Of a DNA stretch of 21,086 bases, positions 1-7,023 are shown piece by piece (position 1 is the stretch's first letter; each line of letters begins with the position of its first letter). Under the pieces are notes generated by a model, which was given only the letters and a program-made list of their open reading frames with translations, was not told the origin of the DNA and made no database searches. The position numbers were made by a program, and so were the translations under genes. This DNA is from JANQEA01 sp964466035 (GTDB taxonomy: Bacteria > Bipolaricaulota > Bipolaricaulia > UBA7950 > UBA9294): NCBI GenBank assembly GCA_964466035.1, contig CAYXLR010000026.1, positions 1 through 21,086 of the forward strand, written 5' to 3'.

Positions 1-64
1 TGGCGATCGCGTCGGCCAACGCCTTCCCGCGGACCGGATCGGAGAAGTGAAACGACGGGCTCAT
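1..64 (-). CDS. hypD: HypD hydrogenase maturation protein, N-terminal fragment
   Basis: Only the first 21 codons are inside the window; the gene runs off the left edge. The visible residues include FSDPVRGKALADAIA, which resembles the usual HypD N-terminus (a short FxDP segment followed by an amphipathic helix). HypD is an iron-sulfur protein that works with HypC to assemble the Fe(CN)2CO centre of NiFe hydrogenases in the cytoplasm. The ATG overlaps the TGA of hypC in an ATGA junction, implying translational coupling. The identity rests as much on the hypC neighbour as on the short sequence, so it is probable rather than proven. Confidence 0.75.
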   Translation of the reverse strand, partial: MSPSFHFSDPVRGKALADAIA

Positions 65-363
65 GAGCGGCTCTTGGTGGCAGACTGGGATTCGTCACCG
101 ACGGGAGAATCCGGTCGGACCGGATTCTCCTCCGCCGCTTCGGCAAGCGAAGCGGCGAGCTCGTCGAACAGCTTCAATGTCTCTTGTCCGTCCTCCGGGG
201 AGAGCCGCCGGATCGCGAATCCCGTGTGGATCAGCACGTAGTCGCCGACCGCGACCTCCTCGGCCAGCGTCTCGAGCCGGCACCGCGTCTCGACCCCGCC
301 ATAGTCTACCGTGGCCACGTTCCCAGAAACTGCAAGTACACGTGCGGGCGCCGCAAGACACAT
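61..363 (-). CDS. hypC: HypC/HupF hydrogenase assembly chaperone
   Basis: A 100-residue protein. HypC is the small chaperone that carries the iron precursor with HypD and delivers it to the large subunit of a NiFe hydrogenase. The sequence starts MCLAAPARV, with the essential Cys2 of the family, has GDYVLIHTGFAI in the middle and the typical acidic helix LSPEDGQETLKLFDEL after it. An upstream in-frame ATG at 459 is rejected because Cys2 must follow the initiator Met. The tail from about residue 74 (AEAAEENPVRPDSPVGDE and on) is longer than normal for the family (about 75-90 residues) and is encoded by two perfect inverted repeats (see 104-157). A TATAAT box sits 9 nt upstream of the ATG, so the message is probably leaderless. 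It overlaps hypD by 4 nt. No hydrogenase structural gene is visible here. Confidence 0.93.
   Translation of the reverse strand: MCLAAPARVLAVSGNVATVDYGGVETRCRLETLAEEVAVGDYVLIHTGFAIRRLSPEDGQETLKLFDELAASLAEAAEENPVRPDSPVGDESQSATKSRS
104..157. repeat. Pair of perfect palindromes inside the hypC 3' end
   Basis: Two adjacent inverted repeats. The first has 13-nt arms (GGAGAATCCGGTC at 104-116 and its exact complement at 118-130) around a single central base. The second has 10-nt arms (CGCCGCTTCG at 133-142, complement at 148-157) with a 5-nt loop. Together they encode most of the extra C-terminal tail of HypC. A 14-nt segment of the first arm region, GAATCCGGTCGGAC, recurs at 6683-6696 beside another CGCCG/CGGCG hairpin, so this looks like a REP-like element that entered the gene. 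Function unknown. Confidence 0.6.
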
Positions 364-401
364 AGTGCGTGGATTATAGCCGGTTGGTAGGAGGGGCTCA
401 G
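364..401 (-). promoter_or_regulatory. Probable leaderless promoter of hypC-hypD
   Basis: Reading leftward there is a consensus TATAAT at 378-373 and a weak -35 (CTGAGC, 401-396) at 17-nt spacing. Only nine bases separate the -10 box from the hypC ATG, so transcription should start within about three bases of the start codon. No Shine-Dalgarno sequence can be used. Confidence 0.6.
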
Positions 402-675
402 CGGGGAGGTTGCTGGACCGGTTCGATACGTGCTTCAAGTGGCTCACCGGAGTGGACACGTCTCGAAGTCAGCTGGAGACGAGTATGCAGTCTCTCAACA
501 TGGAAGCTGGATCCCGGAGCACTGAATGTAGAATGTGGTTAATCACTGCCCAGTAGGTCACGTCCTGTCAAGTGGTGTGACGGCATTGCACCCACCATCC
601 TCGCGCGGATGCTGATCCAGGCGCACGGCCATACGTAGTGCTTGCTTGGAGACGCTGACAGCGCCGCGGTGGTGA
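402..675. other. Non-coding gap, no recognised feature
   Basis: Between the hypC promoter and the stop of the DUF2971 gene. Base composition is less GC-rich than the rest of the window. I see no gene with a ribosome binding site, no terminator with a T-run and no repeat. The short open frames here lack coding-like third-position bias. Confidence 0.5.
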
Positions 676-1503
676 CTAGTCGCACCGTATCTGTCCGGTG
701 TACCGGCTCGCTGACAGTCTGCAAGTTGGATTCCATTCCTCCAATGCTTGTTCGATGGTCTGACATGTATCCGCGCTCACACATGGCCCTAACAGTAGTG
801 TCAAGCGGGCGAATGCCACGTCTCTGAGTGAGCAGAAGAGGTGAGTGTCTGGAACTCGTCTGGAGTTGAAGATCTCCCAGACCCTCTGGCCAACGGTATC
901 TGCAAAGCGGGGGTTACTGAAGTCACCATCTAGGGGAATCGGATGGGGCATAACGAACAAGCGGAATCTCCACTCCTGCTCGAATGCCCAGTCAGATGCT
1001 TTGTGAACTCCAAGTTTCCCGAACTCGACAGTGTCTGGCCGTTCGGCAACTTTCGGAGTAAGGAGCTCCTCATCGTCTGTGTAGATCATCTGATGCGGAA
1101 ACTCACGTGGCAGCGGAGCCACAAGGAAGTCGTCACAGATTCGATCGTCGAGAGGAAGCACGTGACGCAGACCAGGTTCGATATGGAGGCCTCGGAACCG
1201 GTGCGAGACCTGTTCATGAGTCTCAAGCATGTCACTCGGGAGCCCGATCCGCACACCTGACATCCCTGACGGATAGAATGCCCAAAGCCGGAGGCTTTCA
1301 TCTGCGCGCTCAGTCCAGCAACTCACGAACTGGTACAAGTCAAGTGGTCCAAGGTCCGACGAGTGCCCTTCAGTTAGGTCCAGCACAAGGTCAAGGCGAT
1401 TGAATAGGATCTGGCGTCCCTCCAGGATCTTCAAGAATGTCTCGACCGATGTGTAGTGATACAAGAACTCGGGAGTCTCAGCCTCACTGCCCGCGCTTCT
1501 CAA
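676..1503 (-). CDS. DUF2971 family protein
   Basis: A 275-residue soluble protein of the DUF2971 family, whose biochemical role is not known to me. Family signatures are visible: LYHYTSVETFLKIL near the N-terminus, FNRLDLVLDLTEG, FVSCWTE, LWAFYP followed by GVRIGL, YTDDEELL, and SDWAFEQEWRFRLF in the second half. An in-frame ATG lies at 1539, but I chose the TTG at 1503 because a perfect GGAGGTGA (1515-1508) sits 4 nt upstream of it and the likely promoter overlaps the ATG. Codon use is much less GC-biased than in neighbouring genes, and the gene stands alone in a lower-GC stretch, so recent transfer is likely. DUF2971 genes occur sporadically in bacteria and often in accessory regions. Confidence 0.8.
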   Translation of the reverse strand: MRSAGSEAETPEFLYHYTSVETFLKILEGRQILFNRLDLVLDLTEGHSSDLGPLDLYQFVSCWTERADESLRLWAFYPSGMSGVRIGLPSDMLETHEQVSHRFRGLHIEPGLRHVLPLDDRICDDFLVAPLPREFPHQMIYTDDEELLTPKVAERPDTVEFGKLGVHKASDWAFEQEWRFRLFVMPHPIPLDGDFSNPRFADTVGQRVWEIFNSRRVPDTHLFCSLRDVAFARLTLLLGPCVSADTCQTIEQALEEWNPTCRLSASRYTGQIRCD

Positions 1504-1507
1504 GTGT

Positions 1508-1550
1508 TCACCTCCAATGGGAGAGTAGGCCCATTGCATATGTTTGCCAA
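1508..1550 (-). promoter_or_regulatory. Promoter and Shine-Dalgarno site setting a TTG start
   Basis: Leftward TTGGCA (1550-1545), exactly 17 nt, then TACTCT (1527-1522). Predicted transcription start is near 1515, which is where GGAGGTGA (1515-1508) begins, followed by ACAC and the TTG codon at 1503. The arrangement leaves the upstream ATG at 1539 outside the transcript. Confidence 0.6.
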
Positions 1551-1790
1551 CGCGAGGTACGCGGCCGAAAACGAAAATCGCGGATGTGCCTGTAGTGCTA
1601 TTCGGAACGAGATTCCAGAGTTGTGCTTGAGCCTAGGGGATTCGAATTGCGTCCTCAGTTCGAAACCAGTCCACAAGGGGGCTACTTCGAAGACCGTGCT
1701 CTTCGTCGCGAGTGCGCTTGGTCGCTCACTTCCCTCCCCAACCCGAAATCCAGATACTGAAGCCACCTCGCTCGGTGAAGGAGGTCCCTC

Positions 1791-2195
1791 ATGATCGACC
1801 GGGTGCATGAACACATCGTCTCGGAGCTGCAGCAGGGGGCGCGGACGGACACGGTCTTCGTGGTCATCGCGGTGCTGCTGAACCTGCTGATGCTCGGGAT
1901 CAGCTCCGGGATCGCGCAGGACTCGGGGGAGAACGGAACGACGACGATCGTTCTCGGGCTGTTCATCGCGCTGACGGCGGTCGTCAACGTCGTCGTGGTG
2001 TTCGGGTTGCTGAAGGGGCGGGAGACCCGATCGCGACTGATCGGCGGCCTGCTGCGGCTGTACGCCGATCAACACGTCGACGGCTACTACGACCCAGCGC
2101 TGCTCAAGAACTACAACGCCCGCTACTCGCTGTTCATCCTCGCCGTCGTCTGCATGGGTGCCGTCGCGATCGCCGTTCCGCTCGTCCTGCGGTAG
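1791..2195 (+). CDS. Small membrane protein, three predicted helices
   Basis: A 134-residue protein I do not recognise. Hydrophobic segments at about residues 21-41, 52-74 and 112-133 are typical transmembrane helices. The loop between helices 2 and 3 (about 75-111) is charged and ends in DGYYDPALLKNYNARY. The start is well fixed: GAAGGAGGT lies just upstream of the ATG, and high GC at codon third positions begins here, in contrast to the upstream island. It stands alone, 107 nt before the next gene on the same strand. No catalytic motif is visible, so no function is proposed. Confidence 0.75.
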   Translation: MIDRVHEHIVSELQQGARTDTVFVVIAVLLNLLMLGISSGIAQDSGENGTTTIVLGLFIALTAVVNVVVVFGLLKGRETRSRLIGGLLRLYADQHVDGYYDPALLKNYNARYSLFILAVVCMGAVAIAVPLVLR

Positions 2196-2302
2196 CGGCG
2201 CCGCGGCGGGCGTGTCTCTTCGGGGCGGCTCTTGTTCTCGTTCGAGCTGACGTTGTAGCCTGGTCCTGGCGCAAACGCATCGCCAAGAAGGAGGTGTACA
2301 CG

Positions 2303-2548
2303 ATGCGACACAGCCTGAGGCTGAAGCTGCGTGCGGGCAAGTCGCTCTACGACGAGGTCTGTGCCAAGGCCGGCGAGGCGTTCAAGGAGCGTCGGTTCCG
2401 TGACGCCCTCGCGATCTACGAGGACTTCGCGGAGGAACATCCTGACGTCTACCCCGAGCAGATCCAGCTTCGCATTCGCGCGCTCAGAAGCTACATCGAA
2501 GAGCACGTCGAAACGCTCCAGGGCGGCTCGACCCAATCCGGCTCCTAG
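2303..2548 (+). CDS. Small TPR-like helical protein
   Basis: An 81-residue, all-helical cytoplasmic protein with no signal peptide. The segment from about residue 15 to 65 (AGKSLYDEVCAKAGEAFKE, RRFRDALAIYEDFAEEHPD, and the following helix) has the spacing and small/aromatic pattern of about one and a half tetratricopeptide repeats, which suggests protein-protein binding. The ATG at 2303 is preferred over an in-frame GTG at 2294, because the GTG lies inside the strong Shine-Dalgarno AAGGAGGT (2288-2295). A possible promoter, TTGTTC (2232-2237) and TAGCCT (2256-2261) with 18-nt spacing, lies upstream. Partner and pathway are unknown. Confidence 0.75.
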   Translation: MRHSLRLKLRAGKSLYDEVCAKAGEAFKERRFRDALAIYEDFAEEHPDVYPEQIQLRIRALRSYIEEHVETLQGGSTQSGS

Positions 2549-2904
2549 CAGCGGATCCGTCGGGGTCAATAAACGGTGATCCGTCACCTTGTTCGGGATC
2601 GCGTCTTTCGTGGGCTACGGTTTGCCCTTTTTTTGCGCGATCGTCCCGGCGTGGCTTCGCTGTCGCAGTCTTCCTGCCTCTCCCGGCGCAATCCTTATCC
2701 CGGGAAGATGTGCTGTGCTCTTCCGGGGCGAACGGCTTGAGGTCTTCCAGGTGGAGCCCGAGAAGATGCACGTGCCGGAGTGAGCGCGGGCCATCCGGTG
2801 GGTTTCGAGCCGGTGTCGCTTCACATCCTCGACACACGCCCGCCCAACGTCGCTCATCCCCCGAGGGCATCATCCCCGAATCTTCACTGCGAAGGGAGAC
2901 TCAC
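2549..2904. other. Gap between small genes; one terminator, no clear gene
   Basis: About 356 nt. It holds the terminator listed at 2612-2634 and a small 5-bp hairpin, GGTGA-TCCG-TCACC (2576-2589). A short frame ending at 2783 (VLFRGERLEVFQVEPEKMHVPE) has GC-rich third positions but no ribosome binding site or convincing start, so it is not called as a gene. The end of the gap carries GAAGGGAG, the ribosome binding site of the next gene. Confidence 0.5.
2612..2634 (+). terminator. Possible intrinsic terminator
   Basis: GGGC (2612-2615) and GCCC (2624-2627) form a short stem with an 8-nt loop, followed directly by seven T residues (2628-2634). The T-run is conspicuous in this GC-rich sequence. 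The stem is short, so confidence is moderate. It would end the transcript of the TPR-like gene. Confidence 0.45.
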
Positions 2905-3267
2905 ATGAAGAAGATGAGGAACGGGATGATCGTCCTCGCGGCCGTTTCGCTGCTGGCCGTGGGGGTCGTCGCGATCGCGGGGAACGGGTTCGGTGAGAAC
3001 GCGGAGTGGAGCGCGCCGGCAAGCGACGCAGGGGACTGCGGTCTCCGTGAGGCCGGCGACTGCGCGCTGAACGAGCGCGACGCCGACGGAGACGGGATCT
3101 GCAACGCGCAGGATCCGGACTGGGTCCGCCCGGCGGACGGGACCGGCTACGGCCAGCGTGAAGGCCGCGGCCTGAATCGGGCAGGCGATCGCCTGCTCGA
3201 TGGGACCGAATTCGGACCTGGGCGTGCACGCGGGGCGGGGCATCGGTCCGTCGGCTGCTGCTCATAA
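2905..3267 (+). CDS. Small secreted protein with a calcium-loop motif
   Basis: A 120-residue exported protein. MKKMRNGMIVLAAVSLLAVGVVAIAG is a classical Sec signal peptide. Residues 59-73 read DADGDGICNAQDPDW, a DxDxDG calcium-binding loop like those of dockerin or thrombospondin type 3 repeats; Asp59, 61, 63 and 70 are the expected ligands. Cysteines at 45, 53, 66, 118 and 119 could form disulfides. The C-terminus is Gly/Arg-rich and looks disordered. The ATG is chosen because GAAGGGAG precedes it at normal distance and it opens the signal peptide; the open frame extends upstream only without codon bias. A strong hairpin follows the stop. The specific function is not known. Confidence 0.8.
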   Translation: MKKMRNGMIVLAAVSLLAVGVVAIAGNGFGENAEWSAPASDAGDCGLREAGDCALNERDADGDGICNAQDPDWVRPADGTGYGQREGRGLNRAGDRLLDGTEFGPGRARGAGHRSVGCCS

Positions 3268-3284
3268 GAGAAGTACCTGAAACA

Positions 3285-3312
3285 GCGGGAGACGGCGGAA
3301 GCCGTCTCCCGC
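3285..3312. terminator. Strong 12-bp hairpin with GNRA loop
   Basis: GCGGGAGACGGC (3285-3296), loop GGAA (3297-3300), then the exact complement (3301-3312). A perfect 12-bp GC-rich stem capped by a GNRA tetraloop, 17 nt after the stop of the small secreted protein. There is no T-tract, only the pyrimidine-rich TCGTCTTCGACTCT after it, so it may act as a terminator, as a 3' stabiliser of the mRNA, or both. Confidence 0.65.
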
Positions 3313-3356
3313 AATCGTCTTCGACTCTGCGGACGACATGAAGTAGGTGAATGGGT

Positions 3357-4025
3357 ATGACGAGAACACGAAGGGTCTTGAGCTTGTTGGCGGCCGCGAC
3401 CGCCGTCACGATGGCCGCGGTCGGGGCGTCGGCGTGCGACTTCTTCTTCAGCTACACCGAGGTGACGGCGCCGATCGGGACGTACGGCGAGATCGGGGTG
3501 CGCGTGCAGAAGACGCACAACAACTGCACGCTGTCGAGCATGGACGACTACGAGCTCGCGTGGGAGAACGTCCAGATCCTCGGCTCGACCGAGTGGGAGG
3601 AAGTCGGCCCGAACCTGTACGAGCGATGGTTCCAGGTGTCTCTCTCGGAGATCGGCGAGGGGTACCTGATGGTGTCGAAGGACTGCACCAAGGAGGGGTA
3701 CCAGGAGGCGATTCTGCCGATCACGGTCCTCGATCCGGACGAAGGCGGGATCTGGGAACAGGCGAGCGGTGGGACGTATCCGCTCGACGCGCCGTCGGAC
3801 GGGACGATCGAGAGCGTGGCTGGCCCCGCATCGTATGAGGCAGGGGCGCTGTCGATCGGCGGCGTGACGGTCGAGCTGCCGAACCCGACGGCCGAGCTTC
3901 CGGGCGACATCACCAAGGCGCGCCTCTTCTTCACGACGACGGACGCCGGCGACGTGCTCCCGCTTCTCATCGTGGCGGACGGCGCGTTCGTGCGGTTCGA
4001 TCATCTGATCGGAGATTCATCGTAG
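3357..4025 (+). CDS. Exported protein coupled to a membrane polyferredoxin
   Basis: A 222-residue protein starting MTRTRRV followed by a hydrophobic stretch (about residues 7-26), an export signal ending ASA-C, where Cys27 could be either the first mature residue or a poor lipobox. The body is beta-rich, with a single-domain look at about 30-125 (Cys57 and Cys110 could pair) and a second part at 145-220. I do not recognise the family; no heme-binding CxxCH or FMN attachment motif is visible. An ATG at 3351 is in frame, but AAGTAGGTGA (3341-3350) spaces better to 3357. Its TAG at 4023-4025 abuts the ATG of the iron-sulfur membrane protein, so the two are almost certainly co-translated and may act together outside the membrane. 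Confidence 0.72.
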   Translation: MTRTRRVLSLLAAATAVTMAAVGASACDFFFSYTEVTAPIGTYGEIGVRVQKTHNNCTLSSMDDYELAWENVQILGSTEWEEVGPNLYERWFQVSLSEIGEGYLMVSKDCTKEGYQEAILPITVLDPDEGGIWEQASGGTYPLDAPSDGTIESVAGPASYEAGALSIGGVTVELPNPTAELPGDITKARLFFTTTDAGDVLPLLIVADGAFVRFDHLIGDSS

Positions 4026-5018
4026 ATGCACCGTCCGAAACGGCTTTCGACTCGACTCGGGCCGCGCGTCCTCCTGGCGGTGCTGGTCCTCGTTCTGGGA
4101 CTCTCCGCGGCCACGAGTTCGCAGGGATTCGACGCGCCGACCCCGTTCGGCGGCGACGAGCGGCCCAAGGAGTTCGCGGCCGCGGGAGGCGGATCGGCGG
4201 ACGGCCGGTACTTCGTTCATGACCAGGCGATCAAGATCGCGATCGTCGGCGGGCTGTCCGTCCTCGCGGTATTCGTGCTCACGAAGCGCGGATTCCGCTA
4301 TCGAAAGTGGCTTCTTCTGCTGTCGGTCGGGCTCGTCGGGTTCTATCTGGGAGGCGTCCTCTGCCCGGTCGCGAGCGTCCAGAACGTTGTCCTGAAGTGG
4401 AACACAGGGTACCTGTTGCTGTTCCTGATCCCGGTGATCGTTGCCCTGCTCGCGGGGCGCGTCTTCTGCGGGACGGTCTGCCCGTTCGGCGCGGCGCAGG
4501 AGCTTCTCCACGTGCGGCGATGGTCGCTCGCGATCCCGACGCGCTGGCGACGATGGCTCGGCGCGCTGAAGTACGCCGCCCTCGTCTATCTCGCAGTGCG
4601 CGTTCTGATGACGGGGACGTCCGTTCTGCAGGGATACACGCCGTTCAAGCCGCTGTTCGCGTGGGGCGGAACCCCGGCGACCATCGCGTTCACCGCCGCC
4701 GTGGCGGCGTTGTCGGTCGTCCTGTGGCGCCCGTTCTGCCGCTTCCTTTGTCCGCTCGGCGCGTTGCTGTCGCTCTTGTCGCGGTTCAGCCTGTTTCGGC
4801 TCGAGGCCGGGTCGGGCTGCGTGGCGTGCGGGCGATGCACGGCGAAGTGCTCCGTCGGCGCGTGCGACGGGGGCATGATCCGGTCGGCCGATTGCTTCCT
4901 CTGCGGAGAGTGCGTGAAGGCGTGTCCGGTGTCGAGCCTGCGCCTTGCGCCTCGCTGGCCGATCGCGGCCCGGCGATCTCGGGCGGTGTCCGAGGTCGAC
5001 GGACCCGGCGTCCGCTAG
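4026..5018 (+). CDS. NapH/NosR-like membrane 4Fe-4S polyferredoxin
   Basis: A 330-residue integral membrane electron carrier. After an N-terminal hydrophobic segment (about 13-30) there are four further hydrophobic helices at about 68-85, 95-112, 128-144 and 215-234. Cytosolic-side cysteine motifs typical of the NapH/NosR/CcoG superfamily are present: C113P, C148GTVC152P and C238RFLC242P. The C-terminus holds two ferredoxin-type sites: C265, C268, C271, C275 (with a further C280, and no Pro after C275) and a classic CFLCGECVKACP at 290-301. Such proteins pass electrons between the quinone or ferredoxin pool and an extracytoplasmic partner. That partner may be the exported protein directly upstream (0-nt gap). 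No nap, nos or FMN-binding gene is nearby, so the specific pathway cannot be named. Confidence 0.85.
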   Translation: MHRPKRLSTRLGPRVLLAVLVLVLGLSAATSSQGFDAPTPFGGDERPKEFAAAGGGSADGRYFVHDQAIKIAIVGGLSVLAVFVLTKRGFRYRKWLLLLSVGLVGFYLGGVLCPVASVQNVVLKWNTGYLLLFLIPVIVALLAGRVFCGTVCPFGAAQELLHVRRWSLAIPTRWRRWLGALKYAALVYLAVRVLMTGTSVLQGYTPFKPLFAWGGTPATIAFTAAVAALSVVLWRPFCRFLCPLGALLSLLSRFSLFRLEAGSGCVACGRCTAKCSVGACDGGMIRSADCFLCGECVKACPVSSLRLAPRWPIAARRSRAVSEVDGPGVR

Positions 5019-5026
5019 ACTCCGTC

Positions 5027-5060
5027 GTCCGCGGTGCGGACGCAGTCGCGTTGCGGCGAC
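5027..5060. terminator. Hairpins between convergent genes
   Basis: The 44-nt gap between the convergent iron-sulfur and HD-GYP genes carries GTCCGC-GGT-GCGGAC (5027-5041), a perfect 6-bp stem, followed by GTCGC/GCGAC arms around 5046-5061. There is no T-run on either strand. A bidirectional terminator is possible but weakly supported. Confidence 0.3.
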
Positions 5061-5062
5061 GG

Positions 5063-6511
5063 TCAGTCGATCTCGAGTTCCCTGCTCGGATGGGGGCCGG
5101 CGTCCTCGAACTGGAATCCGGCTTCGAAGACGCGCACGCAGGCCTCGACGACCTCGGGATCGAAAAGGATCGAGCGGTTCTCCACGATGTGCTCCAGTAC
5201 GTCGTCGATCGCGAGGGCCGCTCGATACGGACGGTGAGACGAGAGGGCCTCGACAGCGTCCGCCACGGCGAGGATCTTGGCTTCCAGGAGGATGGCGTTG
5301 CCCCTCAGCCCGGCCGGATACCCCGAGCCGTCCACCCGCTCGTGATGCTGAAGGACGATGTCGGCGACGGGCCACGGGAAGTGGATCTCCTTCAGAATGT
5401 CGTGGGCGACGGCCGGGTGGGCCTTGATGAGCGAGTACTCGATGTCGGAGACGCCGTACGACTTCGTTAGGATCTCCGCCGGGATCGCGATCTTGCCGAT
5501 GTCGTGAAGGATGCTGGCCACCCGCAGGCCCATCTTTCGCGCCTCCGGAAGTCCCATCTCGTCCGCGATGGCGCACGTCAGCTGCGTGACGCGGCGCTGG
5601 TGCCCGGCCGTGTACGAATCGCGAGACTCGAGCGCGACGGTCAGGGCGTCGATCGCGCCTTCGTACGCTTGCCGCAGCTCCTCCCTCGTGCGCACGTGCT
5701 CCGAGATGTCCTGAACCGAGGCGACCCCGAATCGAAAGCCGCCCCCCTCGTCGAAGAAGAACGTGGTGGTCAGCAGGCCCGGGACGACGCGGCCGTCCTT
5801 CCGGAGGAACCGCTTCTCGATCGTGTAGGAGGGGCTGCGCCGGTCCATGAGATCGTGCAGCAGCACGAGCTCCTTCTTGTAGTCCTCCGGGTGGCTGACT
5901 CGCTTGAGCGCTTCCGCGGCGGGGATCCGATCGAGCTCGCCGTCCTCGTAACCGAGGAAGTCGGTGAACGCCTTGTTCGCGATGAGAGGGGCGTCGTGGC
6001 TTCGGATGAACGCCATGCCGACGGAGACGCCTTCGAAACAATCCCGGAAGACCTCCTCTTCGTCCAGCAGGCTTCCGGTCGCTTCGTCCTGTCGCCGCGC
6101 TTCCACGTCGTGAAGCGCGCGGCCGATGTCGGCGGCGATGAGCGACAGGAGCACACGCTCGTTCAGATCCGGATCGGCGCTCGTCCCGGTCGTCACGGCC
6201 AGGTGGCCGTACGCTCTCCCGGCGTGCTCGATCGGGATCACGAGCTCCTCGGAACGGGCCGCGTCGGACCGCGCCGGGGCGGACCCATCGACGAGGAGCG
6301 ACGTTCCGTCCCCATCTCCGAGCGTGATTCGGGCCGACGCGTAGCCGCCGGTTGCGGTGAGGCGATCGCAGATGGATTGGGAGAGGATCCGGCATCGTTG
6401 ATCGACGACGCATCGGCTCGCGCCTCGGACGTGCTCGAACGCGTCGATGAGGCGGTTCGTCCGCAGGGCCGCATCCTGCAGCTCTCGGGTCCTGGGTCGC
6501 GGTCGCGTCAT
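5063..6511 (-). CDS. GAF-PAS-HD-GYP cyclic-di-GMP phosphodiesterase
   Basis: A 482-residue soluble signalling protein. Residues about 15-140 look like a GAF-type sensor, about 150-275 form a PAS domain (VSVGMAFIRS..., ANKAFTDFLGYEDGEL, FLRKDGRVVPGL, VQDISE), and about 285-465 form the HD-GYP domain: H304 in AGHQRRV, the H336-D337 pair in LHDIGKIAIP, HH in LQHHERVDGSGYP with GYP at 397-399, and HRPYR. HD-GYP enzymes hydrolyse cyclic di-GMP, and all catalytic landmarks are present, so it should be active. No transmembrane segment is seen, so it senses an internal signal. An upstream open frame to 6598 is rejected: GGAGG (6520-6516) precedes the ATG at 6511. It stands alone and converges with the polyferredoxin gene. 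Confidence 0.93.
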   Translation of the reverse strand: MTRPRPRTRELQDAALRTNRLIDAFEHVRGASRCVVDQRCRILSQSICDRLTATGGYASARITLGDGDGTSLLVDGSAPARSDAARSEELVIPIEHAGRAYGHLAVTTGTSADPDLNERVLLSLIAADIGRALHDVEARRQDEATGSLLDEEEVFRDCFEGVSVGMAFIRSHDAPLIANKAFTDFLGYEDGELDRIPAAEALKRVSHPEDYKKELVLLHDLMDRRSPSYTIEKRFLRKDGRVVPGLLTTTFFFDEGGGFRFGVASVQDISEHVRTREELRQAYEGAIDALTVALESRDSYTAGHQRRVTQLTCAIADEMGLPEARKMGLRVASILHDIGKIAIPAEILTKSYGVSDIEYSLIKAHPAVAHDILKEIHFPWPVADIVLQHHERVDGSGYPAGLRGNAILLEAKILAVADAVEALSSHRPYRAALAIDDVLEHIVENRSILFDPEVVEACVRVFEAGFQFEDAGPHPSRELEID

Positions 6512-6668
6512 GTCGCCTCCAAGTTCACTCGTCTCCTCTTCTCCAGGGCGGTCCGAGCCGGCGCGGCGAATCCGCACGAGAACCCCGCGCCCTCGCACCG
6601 CCCGCCGCTCACAGGGATTATTGCTTGTAGGAGGGAAACGTAGACATGCGGGAAAGCGATCCGGAAAG

Positions 6669-6696
6669 CGCCGTTTGACGGCGAATCCGGTCGGAC
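6669..6696. repeat. Hairpin plus sequence shared with the hypC palindrome
   Basis: CGCCGT-TTG-ACGGCG (6669-6683) is a perfect 6-bp stem-loop. It runs directly into GAATCCGGTCGGAC (6683-6696), which is identical over 14 nt to positions 107-120 in the hypC palindrome. There too a CGCCG/CGGCG hairpin sits next to this string. Likely a diverged copy of the same small repeat. Confidence 0.4.
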
Positions 6697-6764
6697 GTGG
6701 GCCCCGGGCGACCGGCTGCCGGCGAGGGACCGATCGCGTAGTATCTGCCGGAGGTGATGGCGTC

Positions 6765-6963
6765 GTGAGAAACCGGATCGCTGCGGGGCTCGTCGCGGCC
6801 GTCGTCGTCCCGGGTTCGGGGGCGTCGCGGCGCGCCGACGCCCGAGTTCAGCTACCGGATCCTGAAAGGCTACGCCAAGGACGTCGCGCACAGCGACTGG
6901 TGGGAGTTCTGCGACCTGTTCTGGGAGGTCTTCACCACGCCGTCCGAGAGCGAATCGCGGTGA
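6765..6963 (+). pseudogene. Small exported protein gene, apparently frameshifted
   Basis: A GTG at 6765 preceded by GGAGGTGAT (6750-6758) opens MRNRIAAGLVAAVVVPGSG, which looks like a signal peptide, but that frame then loses sense. In another frame the sequence from about 6840 reads TPEFSYRILKGYAKDVAHSDWWEFCDLFWEVFTTPSESESR (quoted in two pieces here: TPEFSYRILKGYAKDVAHS and DWWEFCDLFWEVFTTPSES), with almost every codon ending in G or C, and stops with TGA at 6961-6963. The simplest reading is one small exported protein of about 65 residues broken by an indel near 6815-6845, either a real mutation or a sequence error. The next gene downstream is also frameshifted. No family recognised. Confidence 0.35.
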
Positions 6964-7023
6964 TCCGGCCGCCGAGCGTCGCTAGAATCGTCAAGAGGCC
7001 ATCCCCGTTGGAGGAAAGAAGAC

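Noticed and set aside
2589..2783. Possible 64-residue protein
   Set aside because: No ribosome binding site, the frame crosses a terminator-like T-run, and only the last 22 codons show GC-rich third positions.
4017..6413. Very long minus-strand open frame of 798 residues
   Set aside because: Arg/Pro-rich shadow of the polyferredoxin and HD-GYP genes; no family signature, while the overlapping frames have clear domains.
6757..6768. ATG GCG TCG TGA read as a selenocysteine gene start
   Set aside because: The frame just after the TGA is not coding-like and there is no SECIS-like hairpin; an indel explains the later coding frame better.
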